From assembly GCA_009363875.1 (NCBI GenBank), contig CM018696.1, positions 16,567,475-16,631,474 of the forward strand: DNA of 64,000 nt, written 5' to 3'. Origin of the DNA: Mikania micrantha (taxonomy: Eukaryota > Streptophyta > Magnoliopsida > Asterales > Asteraceae). The position numbers and the translations under genes are program-made. Shown piece by piece: positions 11,650 through 21,567 of the stretch (position 1 is the stretch's first letter; each line of letters begins with the position of its first letter). The notes under the pieces were generated by a model. That model had not been told where the DNA came from. It worked only from the letters and a program-made list of their open reading frames with translations, and searched no databases.

Positions 11650-11909
11650 GGGTTACTAGATTTAAATACTATCAACTTTGAGCCATTAGCCGACAATACT
11701 CCCAATTAAGGAAATGTTTACTCGCACTCCCAATTTTCAAAACATTTTTCATTGGCACTTCAAAACATAATTTTTTTGATGACGTGGCACCGGTTTTGGA
11801 GTATCAATGGAAAATGTTTTGAAAGTTGAGATTGTCACTAAACATTTCCTCAGTTAGGAGTATTGTTGGTCAAGAGGTCAAAGTTGAGAGTATATAAATC
11901 CAATAACCC
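11650..11909. mobile_element. 260-bp foldback MITE
   Basis: The left arm, from GGGTTACTAGATTTAAATACT, pairs with the right arm, ending AGTATATAAATCCAATAACCC. The arms are about 120 bp each, leaving only a short loop near 11770-11800. The flanks AGTATTTA and TATATTTA match at 7 of 8 positions. The duplicated unit at 12170-12190 has the uninterrupted site (GATTAGTATTTATACC). Long inverted arms and an 8-9 bp duplication suggest a Mutator-like MITE; the superfamily is not certain. Confidence 0.7.
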
Positions 11910-12224
11910 TATATTTATACCTAAATGAAGTTTCAAAATAACACAACAACATTAACCTAAAGTATACCAAAAGATTGTATTTTAAGAGTAGAAAACTTGA
12001 AAACGTATTTCAAAAAGAGTAAAAATACGTCGTATGTAACCAACCAGTTTTAACAAATATTTTCAGCCAAAATGTATAAAAAGTAAAAATATATCACATG
12101 TCAAAATTTATAAAAAAACTAAAAATAAATCTGAGTTAATCCGACTAAAAAGATAGACAAACTCGATTTTGATTAGTATTTATACCTAAATATAGTTATC
12201 GCCTCATATAAGACTTAATTATAT

Positions 12225-12330
12225 GCCCCACATAGATTTATACGAGACGTATATGGGTCCATCCATTAATACTGAGAAATTGTGACACATAATAATTGTC
12301 CCCTATACGCCTCGTATAAATCTACATAAG
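12225..12330. repeat. Short inverted repeat
   Basis: CATAGATTTATACGAGACG (12225-12243) pairs with CGCCTCGTATAAATCTACATA (about 12308-12328), so this stretch can fold on itself. It may be a small decayed MITE; no clear ends were found. Confidence 0.45.
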
Positions 12331-12508
12331 ACGTATACAATGTGAGACGGATGTGAATATGTATGAGAATAAAATGCCCTATTATATACACCGGTAATAG
12401 TTTGATAATTTATTAATTTATTATGTCAATTGTTTTGATAACCTATTTAATTATGTTTTGGCACACACTTGATATTTTACTATTTACATACTTCGATTAA
12501 AAAAAGAA

Positions 12509-12510
<2 letters not shown>

Positions 12511-12588
<78 letters not shown>
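12511..12588. repeat. (AAT)n followed by (ATT)n microsatellite
   Basis: About 11 AAT units run directly into about 15 ATT units, giving a perfect hairpin-forming palindrome. The Asn/Tyr-run frame read through it is an artefact. Confidence 0.9.
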
Positions 12589-12589
<1 letters not shown>

Positions 12590-12929
12590 AAATGACCAAA
12601 ACCAAAAGCGTACCATTATTTAGATTTTGTACTAGTGTAAGTTTGGTATGAAATCTTAAACACATAAATTTACACATGCACGTAAAAATGAAAGCGTCAT
12701 AAATATGTAACGATGATATTTAAAAAAAACACAAACAATTATATTAATTTCAACAGGTTATCTCGTGTTAATTTTATAAAGATGTGTGATTACCATAACA
12801 TTATCCTAAACACATGTGTATAATCTTTATTATCCAATAGAAAAAGATAACAATTAGAATAGCATCTAACAATAATAATAGTTATACGAGTAATGACACA
12901 ACTAATTAATAATAGTTATACAAATACGG

Positions 12930-13160
12930 GATACTTTGAAATCGCATCCACCAGAAAACAAGATGATGAAAAGAGCATCACTTGTTGAAGTTTCAACAAC
13001 TACGTTGTTTTACATGCTCTGTGGGTGCATTAGTTATGCTGCGTTCGGAAACGATGCACCAGGCAACTTCTTAACCGGTTTTGGTTTCTACGAACCATTT
13101 TGGCTCATTGACATTGCATTAAACGTGTGCATTGCAATACACCTTATTGGTGCCTACCAG
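12930..13160 (+). pseudogene. Single exon of an amino acid permease (AAP family) gene
   Basis: The 77 in-frame codons strongly resemble an internal part of plant AAP transporters (proton-coupled amino acid importers of the plasma membrane): DTLKSHPPENKMMKRASLV, then a membrane segment with FYMLCGCISYAAFGNDAPG, then FLTGFGFYEPFWLIDIALN and a second membrane segment ending GAYQ. The right end is followed by GTGCAT, a possible splice donor. The left end starts sharply at DTLKS with no AG acceptor in front. No other AAP exon is seen within 1 kb on either side, and everything around is repeat or plastid DNA. I read it as a gene fragment, either captured by a transposon or left by deletion. Confidence 0.8.
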
Positions 13161-13375
13161 GTGCATAATTCATCCCATACAATGCAACACTTTTTTAAGA
13201 TAACATAGAATTTTTTCACTAAATACGGGTGGTCTGTGGAGGGGCAAACCCGACCTTCATCCCGGGCTCGTTTGATGGCGGACATGATTTTTATCCAAAC
13301 ATTCAATTGATTGGTATGAGGTTATCGACAAAAAAGATTTGTCCAAGCCAGTTTGTTTCTTTTTGTCCAAGTTGC
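13161..13375. other. Unassigned sequence between the AAP exon and the plastid insertion
   Basis: No frame or repeat recognised. A GC-richer patch (about 13225-13285) differs from its surroundings but I cannot identify it. It may be intron or flank of the permease fragment. Confidence 0.3.
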
Positions 13376-13853
13376 TTACCATGGCTTCTCACATAGTGTT
13401 AGCCAATGTTTATTCCTCAGATACCATCATTGCATCTTCACCGGGAAAAGAAGTTCACGACCTGTGAGCCTTCTACCTCCACGTGTCATTGCTTCGTCAG
13501 GCTTTCACTCGTTGCGGAAAATTTCCCACTACTGCCTCCCGTAGGAGTTTAGGCTGTGTCTCAGTCCCAATGTGGTTGATCATCCTCTCGGACCAGCTAC
13601 TGATCATCGTCTTTGTAAGCTATTACCTCACCAACTAGCTAATCATACCCTAGCCCTTCCTCGGGAGGAATCCTGCTTTTGCTCCTCAGCCTACGAGGTA
13701 TTAGTAGCCGTTTCCAGCTGTTGCTCCCCTCCCAAGGACAGGTTCTTTCGCGTTACTCACTCGTTAGCCACTGGAAACACTACTTCTCGTCCTGCTTGCA
13801 TTTGTTAAGCATGTCGCCAGCGTTCATCCTGATCCAGGATTGAACTCTCCATG
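13376..13853 (-). pseudogene. rrn16: NUPT part 1: 5' third of plastid 16S rRNA (rrn16)
   Basis: On the minus strand this reads as the start of plastid 16S rRNA: the CTCCTACGGGAGGCAG universal site lies near 13535-13550, the 5' end GAGTTCAATCCTGGATCAGG near 13833-13850, and CTTCTTTTCCCGGTGAAG near 13440. Many C-to-T and G-to-A changes relative to a plastid gene point to an old, methylated nuclear copy, so it is not a working rRNA gene. It ends at CCATG (13849-13853), exactly where element A begins. The next plastid bases resume at 56785 on the far side of A. Confidence 0.9.
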
Positions 13854-14289
13854 TGGGAGGCCCCAAGCCTTGGTACCTCCCAAAGTTGAGTTTACATCAT
13901 CATCACATAGTTCTTAAACCAAAAACTTTTATAAATCATGCAACGGAATTTAAACACAGTTTGTCAAAATCATAAATACATATAAATGTCTGTATTTAAT
14001 ATCATACGGGATTGCCAAAATCCATGTTATCCTCCGGATGAGTGCCACATGCTCCTCCTTTTCCTTTCTACCTGCTCATCAACCTGACATACATACTAAA
14101 AAGTCAGCTTTCGCAGGTGAGTTCTAGATTTTGTAAAACATCGTAAGCGTCATGTGAGTTAAAGCATCATTTACTTAAAACATCATACATTCATCATGCG
14201 TAACCATAACACATAATCATCATACAACCACTGCTACTGAGCGTAAACAGTGGGCTTATGCCGGTACAAGGCTCCATAACATTAATCTG

Positions 14290-14580
14290 ATTCGCCGAAA
14301 CGTTCAACAGATCCATACTTACCCAGTACAAGTACTGGAGCATCATTCATACTTACCCTATACAAAATATGAGAGCAACATCATACTTACCCCATACGAA
14401 TATGGGAGCAACATCATACTTACCCCGTAACGAGTACGAGAGCATCATCATACTTACCCCATACGAATATGGGAGCAACATTATACTTACTCCATACGAA
14501 TATGCGAGCAACATCATACTTATCCTGTAACGAATATGGGAGCAACATCATACTTACCCCATAAGAATATGGGAGCAACC
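14290..14580. repeat. Tandem array of hairpin units in the LTR of A (copy 1)
   Basis: About eight units of 33-36 bp of the form CATCATACTTACCCCATACG AATATGGGAGCAA. Each carries an imperfect palindrome (CCCATACGAATATGGG). The same array is at 54695-55020 in the other LTR. Confidence 0.8.
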
Positions 14581-14584
14581 TCGT

Positions 14585-14790
14585 ATATCATAACATGTTG
14601 TGCTAGCATCTTATCATCATAGCATCAAAACAAACCAACATCATAAACATGTCATGCTAGCATCTTATCATCATAACATTATAACATACCATCATCATAA
14701 ACATGTCATGCTAGCATCATAACATCATAACACACCATCATCGTAAACATGTCATGCTAGCATCTAATCATCATAATATCATAACATACC
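14585..14790. repeat. Tandem array of CATGTCATGCTAGCATC units in the LTR of A (copy 1)
   Basis: Units of about 52-56 bp with AAACATGTCATGCTAGCATC and TTATCATCATAACATCATAA. The array is split by solo LTR E1 and continues at 15942-15990. The matching array in the 5' LTR is at about 55025-55310. Confidence 0.75.
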
Positions 14791-15941
14791 TGTTAGGAAT
14801 TCTAGGTTACTTTTCATTTAATCATTTTCAATTAATCACATTAATTGACTAAATCAGTTTTCATAAAACCAGATTAAATAATTAGATCAGATCTAACACA
14901 GTGGAAGCATTTTGGTTTTGTAACCTTTCGATTCATAATCGAAACAATTCCCAAATCAGGATCCAACTACAAACGGTTTAAACAACAATTAAATTCAAAC
15001 AACACAGCCATAAGGTGTTTTAGAAATTGAGTTTTACCAAGCATTTCCAAATCCACTCAATGGATGAAGCAACAGTCTCACTAATTGACTCAATACGATC
15101 ACCAGAGTCCAAATCTCGTCCCATGAATCACCGGATTGGTCCAAAACTAATTTTTGTTCGACTCGGCTCTCGGCTCAGCCACGACTCAGGGTGGCAGCCC
15201 ATTGCGGCTCACGTACGGCCCCGGCTTGCTGCTTGGTATGCGGCATGGTGTACTTGGCTTGCTGCCTAGGTGCGGCCCGGCTAGCCTTTGCTTGGCCCCT
15301 CAGATTGGCTCCTGCTCGGCCCCTCGGATTAGCCCTTGGTGCGGCCCCTCAGCGCAGCTCCTGGTGCATTCAACACAGCCCTTGCGGTCTTGACAACAGC
15401 CACATAAAACCCACAAAGGTGGTGGTGGTTGAAGGCTACCAAAGGGGAGGGAGAAAAGGAATTAGGGTTTTGATCTTTTACAACTCTTAGATTCACATAA
15501 TGAGGTGAAATACTTTATTTATAATTAAAGTATTTACACTCTAAACCCTTTAGTAATTAACTAATTAACTACTAACACAATTTTAACTAATTAACAATTA
15601 ACTAGTTAATTATAATTAAATAACTAATGTTTAACTCAATTAAACATCATTTATTAAATTAATTAGTCCTCTATTTTATTAATTAACTTTTAATTAATAA
15701 TCCCTTTATAAAGTTTAAAACTTTATTTGTTTAATGAATTAATTATCTCTATAATTAATTCCCACCAATTTATTATTTCACAAATAATAAAATCACCAAA
15801 TCCTTAAAACCGATAGTTTGTGATCGTATATTGTGTTTAACAATTAAACATAAATTCTTGTCTTCCAAATTGTAACTCTTTGGATCATACATTTCATAGC
15901 AATGTTGAACTTATCTTTAATCGGACATCCAGTATCCAACA
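14791..15941 (-). mobile_element. E1: copia-type solo LTR (1151 bp)
   Basis: Ends TGTTAGGAATTC and TATCCAACA, flanked by the 5-bp duplication ATACC (14786-14790, 15942-15946). The other LTR of A has the empty site. Full-length relatives are the LTRs at 57543 and 59806. Orientation follows the gag-bearing relative. No internal sequence, hence a solo LTR formed by LTR-LTR recombination. Confidence 0.9.
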
Positions 15942-16365
15942 ATACCATCATCGTAAACGTCATGCTAGCATCTTATCATCATAACATCATCATAGTAATC
16001 ATTATCATGGCACATCATCTTACGTTCATCGTCACATACAGTCATCCATTCGTTAACATAACACATCTTCATGCGTTAATCATTCATGCACATCATCATA
16101 GTACCTTATCACACATCTCATAGCATCATATAGCAATATAGTAGCATGTATGTCAACCCAAAACACATTTACACTGAATATGTATAAAAGAGGGCATCTA
16201 GAACTCACCTCATAGTAGTATGGCTCTCAGCTTCCTAGACTGGATCGTCTCGGCTAGGACTCAAGAACCTATATCGTTACATCATCTCATAACATTTCAT
16301 TCCTAGAATTAGAATTTATTCTAAGTCCTCATAGCTTACTTATCAGGCCCTCGTATCCAAGAACC

Positions 16366-16757
16366 TAGGGGTGTTCAAAAAAATCCGTATCCGAATCAAA
16401 ATATCCGAAAATACAAAATATCCGAAAAAATCGGATATCTGGAAGTTCGTATATCCGGAAGTTCGGATATCCAGAACTTCGGATTCGGATTCAGATACCT
16501 ATTTTGAAAATTTTCGAATAGTTCAGATATCCGACATCCGAAATAGTTTTTTTTTCGGATATTCAGATACTTATTTAGGATAATTTTTAGGAATCCGGAT
16601 ATTTTTCGGATATTTCGGATATCCGGATAATTTTCGGATATTTGGATGTCCGAAATAAGTATTTTTTTTAAATTTTTTATTATTTTTTTCTGATTTCGGA
16701 TATCCGAAATTTCGGATTCGGATATTGAAAACCACTATCCGAAAATGAACACCCCTA
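16366..16757. mobile_element. hAT-type MITE-1 (392 bp)
   Basis: Terminal inverted repeats TAGGGGTGTTCA / TGAACACCCCTA, with the 8-bp TSD CAAGAACC (16358-16365, 16758-16765). The empty site is present in the other LTR of A (near 56290). An 8-bp TSD and TAGGG ends are typical of the hAT superfamily. The inside is made of CGGATATCCG-like palindromic words. Non-coding, so non-autonomous. Confidence 0.92.
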
Positions 16758-17326
16758 CAAGAACCCTTAAAGTTCTTGAAATTACCTAGTATCGAAAGCA
16801 TAGAGTTCACGAACTCCCAAGGTACATGAAGTTTATGAGTTCATGAATTCCACAAAGCACCCGAAATCTCTAGACTACACGAACCTCCAGGTACACGAAC
16901 TTGAGTTCACAAAACGAAATCCAAGTTCACGAAGGGGTTCGGATACCTAAAATTTCGTGTACTCTTCGGATACTCATCATTTCATCATAAAACATCTCAG
17001 AAAATATGCAAGACTTGAGGGGCTAGTTCTAGGTTCCTTACGGCCTTACCAACGCATTGGAACCAGAAAGGAACGGACTTTATGCATAAGGGCATGACCT
17101 TTATGCATATTTTCCTTTTTGTCTAAAAATCGTAACTTTTATGAATCAAACCCTTACATGGTGTTTGATGATCCTTTCTGTAGCTTCCCTTGTGTTTCCT
17201 CCTCGTTTTTGATCGATCAAAACTCGTTTCTTGTAGTTCACGAACAACCCACTTTGACTATTTGAGAGAGAGTGCTTCCAGCCAAAGGTTAGCACGTTTC
17301 CCAAGGCACTTATATATATAGGCTAA

Positions 17327-17420
17327 GTTCATGAACTGGTTCATGAACTTGCATAAAAAATTGGGGTGTTACAAGTCTCCCCTTTTACAATGAACTTGCA
17401 TAAAAAATTGGGGTGTTACA
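17327..17420. repeat. 47-bp tandem duplication at the PPT-LTR junction of A
   Basis: Two units beginning TGAACTTGCATAAAAAATTG, each with GGGGTGTTACA (LTR start) and AAGTCTCC (PPT side). It probably arose by slippage or mispriming during reverse transcription, or by later replication slippage. Confidence 0.75.
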
Positions 17421-17465
17421 AGTCTCCTCTCTTACAATAGGTTTCGTCCCGAAATCTGTATCGTT

Positions 17466-20400
17466 ACACTTCGAACAAGTGGGGATGCAACCTCTTCATT
17501 CCCTCTTCTGTTTCCCATGTAGCGTATGAACCTTTTCGATGCCTCCACTGAACTTTGACTTGACGAACCGTTTTATTCCTTAATTTTTTTCCTTAGTATC
17601 CACGATTGTGACTGGTTCTTCAATGTAGTTCAATTGGTTATCCACCTCGATGTCATCCAAAGGAACATGTGCTTGCTCATCCGCCAAGTGCTTCCTAAGA
17701 TGTGAAACGTGAAAGGTAGGATGGATCCCGTTCAGTTCCTATGGTAGGTCCAATCGATATGCGACCTTCGCTACCCGTGCTTCTATCCGAAACGGTCCGA
17801 TGTACCTCAGACTCAGCTTTCCTCTTTTTTGGAATTGTATGATTCCCTTCCATGGCGATACTTTCAGCAACACTTGATCGCCAACATTGAACTCTATTGG
17901 TATGCGGCGCTTGTCTGCGTAGGACTTCTGGCGATCTTGTGCGGCTTTCATACGTGCTCTTATCACTCGTAAATTTTATGCCATGTCTATCTCAGTAGCT
18001 TTTTTACCCATATCTTTATGTCCCACTTCACCCCAAGACAATGGGATTCTACATCGTCTTCCATACAACGCCTCATAAGGGCCATTTCGATACTGGTGTG
18101 GTAACTGTTATTGTAAGAAAACTCCACTAGTGGCAAGTGGCCATCCCAGCTCCATCCAAAATCGATAATGCATGCCCTAAGCATATCCTTCAGAGTTTGG
18201 ATAGTCCTTTCAGACTATCCATCCGTCTGAGGGTGATAGGCGGTGCTCATGTTCAGTCTCGTTCCCATCATGTCATGAAATTGCTTCCATAATCTGGAAG
18301 TGAACCTCGTATATCTATCCGACACAATGGAGACCAGAACTCCATGTTAGGTCAAAATTTCTTTCACGAACAATTCAGACAACCTTTAGGACGTATACAT
18401 TTCCCTGATAGGAAGAAAATGTGCACTCTTCGTCAAACAATCCACAATCACCCATATGGTATCAAGCTACTTAGTTATTCTTGGTAGCTTGGTGATGAAA
18501 TCCATGGTGATGTGTTCCCATTTCCATTTCGGTACCTCTAGAGATTGCACATATCCGTAGGACTTCTGATGTTCAGCCTTCACTTGCGCACAAGTAAGGC
18601 ACCTGTTCACACACTGCATTACGTTAAACTTTATCCCTAGCCACCAATAATCTTTTCGTAGATCTTGATACATCTTCGTCGCACCAGGATGCACAGAATA
18701 ACCCGATTTGTGGGCTTCATCTAGAATCCTCGATCGGATGTCACCATTTCTAGGCACCCATATTCGACCGAATCGTACCTTTACTCCGTAGTCTTTGTCT
18801 TCCAAGTTTTTCACTTGTCCAAAGACATGTTCAAAGCCCACATTCCCTTCTTCTAAGCCTTTTCGTTGCGCCTCCTTGAGCTCATCCATAAATCCGGGCG
18901 TTATTACCAAACTGTATGACTTTACCTGTATGGTGGATGCTCGGCCTTACGACTTAAAGCATCTGACACCACATTGGCTTTCCCCGGGTGATATAGAATA
19001 TCACAATCGTAATCCTTTAGTAGCTCAAGCCATCATCTCTGCCTCATGTTAAGATCTTTTTGTTCGAAGAAATACTTCAAACTCTTGTTGTCGATGTATA
19101 TGGTACTCTTGACTTCATACAAGTAGTGTCTCCATATTTCAATGCAAACACCACTGCAGCTAGCTCGAGATCGTGGGTCACGTAGTTAGTCTCATGAATC
19201 TTTAGCTGGCGCGAAGCATAAGCTATCACCCTTCCCCTTTGCATCAGTACACATCCCAACCCTTGCCGTGATGCATCAGCATACACAACCAAATCATCAT
19301 TTCCATCCGGCAATGCTAGAACAGGAGCTTGGGTAATTTTTTCCTTTAGCAATGTGAACGCTTGTTCTTGGTTTAGGCCCCATTCATACTTTACATCTTT
19401 CTTTATGAGCTTCGTCAATCGCTTAGCTATCTTGGAGAAGTCTTGAATAAATCTCCGATAATAACAGGCCAAACCAAGAAAACTGCGTACCTTTGTTGGT
19501 GACTTTGGAAGGCTCGATTTTATAACTCTTTCCACTTTAGCTGGATCAACGATAATGCCTTTTGGGTTCACCACGTGACCCAGAAACTGCACTTCCTGTA
19601 GCTAGAAGGCGCATTTGGAAAACTTAGCATAAAGTGTCTCTTTCCTCAGGATCTCCAATACCTCTCATAAGTGGCAAGCATGATCTCTCTCGTTCTTTGA
19701 ATAAATCAAAATATCTTCAATAATCACAATCACCGATCGGTCCAACATCGGTCCACATACCCTGTTCATCAAATCCATAAATGTTGCGGGAGCATTCGTC
19801 AATCCAAATGACATAACGAGAAACTCGTGGTGTCCATAAAGCGTTCGGAAAGCAGTCTTTGGAATATCATGCTCTTGAACTTTCAACTGATGGTAACCGG
19901 ATCGGAGATCTATCTTAAAGAACCAGCTTGCACCTTGCAATTGATCGAACAAATCATCAATTTTTGGTAGAGGATACTGTTCTTTACGATCAGTTTGTTC
20001 AGTTCCCAGTAATCAATACGCATCCTCATGCTTCCATCTTTCTTCTTTACAAACAGCATCGGTGCTCCCCACGAGGAAACACTTGGTCGTATAAAACCTT
20101 TATCAAGGAGTTCATGTAGCTGGGTCATAATTTATTTCATTTCGGTGGGAGCCAAACGATAAGGTGTTTTGGCGACAGGTTGGGCCCCTGGCACTAAGTC
20201 GATTTGGAACTCAATTTCCCGTTCAGGTGGTAATCCAAGCAATTCCTCATGAAATACATCAGGAAAGTTACACACCACGGGTACATCATCATTTGTCCTC
20301 ATATACGTACGTTCCTCAATCACATATGCCAAGTAAGCTCCACACCCTCGCCTCATCATAACATCAGCCTTGATCATCGAAATGATCTTCGACGCATACA

Positions 20401-21540
20401 TCGCCTTATCACCATAAACCGTTACAGGACTCCCATCGAACGCTCGTAAACATATCATCTTACGTCGACATACTATGTTAACCTCATATTTGGCTAACCA
20501 ATCCATACTCAAAACCACATCGAATCCTCCTAAGGTTATACAAAGCAATCGTACGGGGACCTATGACCTTCTATCTCAATGTAACAATCATCTATAGCCT
20601 CCGTCACCCTGTTCATCTTACCAATAGCTGTCTCTACATCAAATACTCGATCTACCTCCTTAACCTTCCTAGATAACCCATCATATATGGTAAAAGATAT
20701 AAAACTCATACTGGCACCAGAATCAAATAATACGAAAGCAGGAATATTGTTGATAGAAAAGATACATGTGACCATATCAAGGTCCTCGATAGCATCATCC
20801 TTAGTCATCGTGAATGCTTGGGCCTTAAATTTATACTTTCCATCCTTCTGTCCTTCCATTGGCCCTGAGGTTCTTGCTTTTGTCTTCTGACAATCCTTGC
20901 AAAAATGTCCATATCCCTTGCATTTGAAACACTAGGTGGCATTCGGACAATTGACAGAAAAATGCCCCGTCTTCCCACATCGAAAACATAAATTAGTGCC
21001 CACCAGGCACTGTCCCAAGTGGCTTTTGTCACACTTGTTGCATCGGCCTTTATCCTCTTGATTTATCTTCTTGCCAGAAAACTTTTGCCAGTTTGTTCGG
21101 CCTCTTTTGGTTCCAAGGAACCCCTTTGTCTTCGACTCTTCCTTGACTGGCTCATTAGCCATCACATCATCCCACACTATCCCGCTGAGATCCACAGTGG
21201 AATCAAAAGTCTTGGGAGCATTTGCTTTCAGATGAATCCACACCTTTGGAGGCAAACCCTCCATACACAGTTTCACCATGCGTTCCTCAGTAGCGACCAA
21301 ATGAGGAACTAGTCTTGCCATCTCGTTAAATCTAGAAGTGTACTACTTGTGGTTCAGGCTCCCAGCCTTAAGAACCAAAAACTCTCTTTCCACCTTTTCA
21401 AGCTCGTTCTTAGGGCAGAACTGCTTGGTGACCAATTCCTTCAGATCATCCCAGTTCATCTTCTCGATGTCTGCAGTAGTTTTTGATTGTTTGACTGTAT
21501 TCCACCAATGAAGTGCCTCCTTGTGACAATCTGACATTCT
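17466..21540 (-). pseudogene. gag-pol remains of element A
   Basis: Strongly decayed chromovirus polyprotein, read from right to left. Gag C-half (21020-21540, with EALHWWN and FCPKNELEKVE), two CCHC knuckles (20885-21010: CFRCGKTGHFSVNC intact; the second follows a stop), protease DSGA variant (20540-20860, LFDSGASMSFIS), RT (19600-20150, with VIIEDILIYS where FIDDILIYS is usual), RNase H (19077-19592), integrase zinc and core domains (17987-18910) and a chromodomain with KFWRHRKGSYATWETEEG (17466-17600). Several stops and frameshifts separate these blocks. The EDIL change in place of DDIL hits a catalytic Asp of RT. The frame is cut at 21540, before the gag N-terminus, by element C. Confidence 0.9.
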
Positions 21541-21567
21541 AGATTAACCCTGTTAACCAAAACTAAC

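Larger units (their letters stand above)
13854..17420 (-). repeat. 3' LTR of element A, carrying a copia solo LTR and a hAT MITE
   Basis: In the minus direction it starts TGTAACACCCCAATT and ends GGGGCCTCCCA at 13854. Without E1 (14791-15941) and the MITE (16366-16757) it is about 2.0 kb and collinear with 54240-56784. The pol-side end carries a 47-bp tandem duplication (17327-17373, 17374-17420) that includes the LTR start and the PPT. Confidence 0.88.

Noticed and set aside
12480..12677. Minus-strand frame with Asn and Tyr runs
   Set aside because: Translation of the (AAT)n/(ATT)n microsatellite.
13376..13853. A working 16S rRNA gene or bacterial contamination
   Set aside because: Only the first third is present, with many transitions, and it is joined to plant retroelements and to its own plastid leader across element A.
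14290..14580. Regular repeats and spacers resembling a CRISPR array
   Set aside because: The units are directly adjacent, the same array is in the other LTR of A, and the genome is eukaryotic. It is an LTR-internal tandem repeat.
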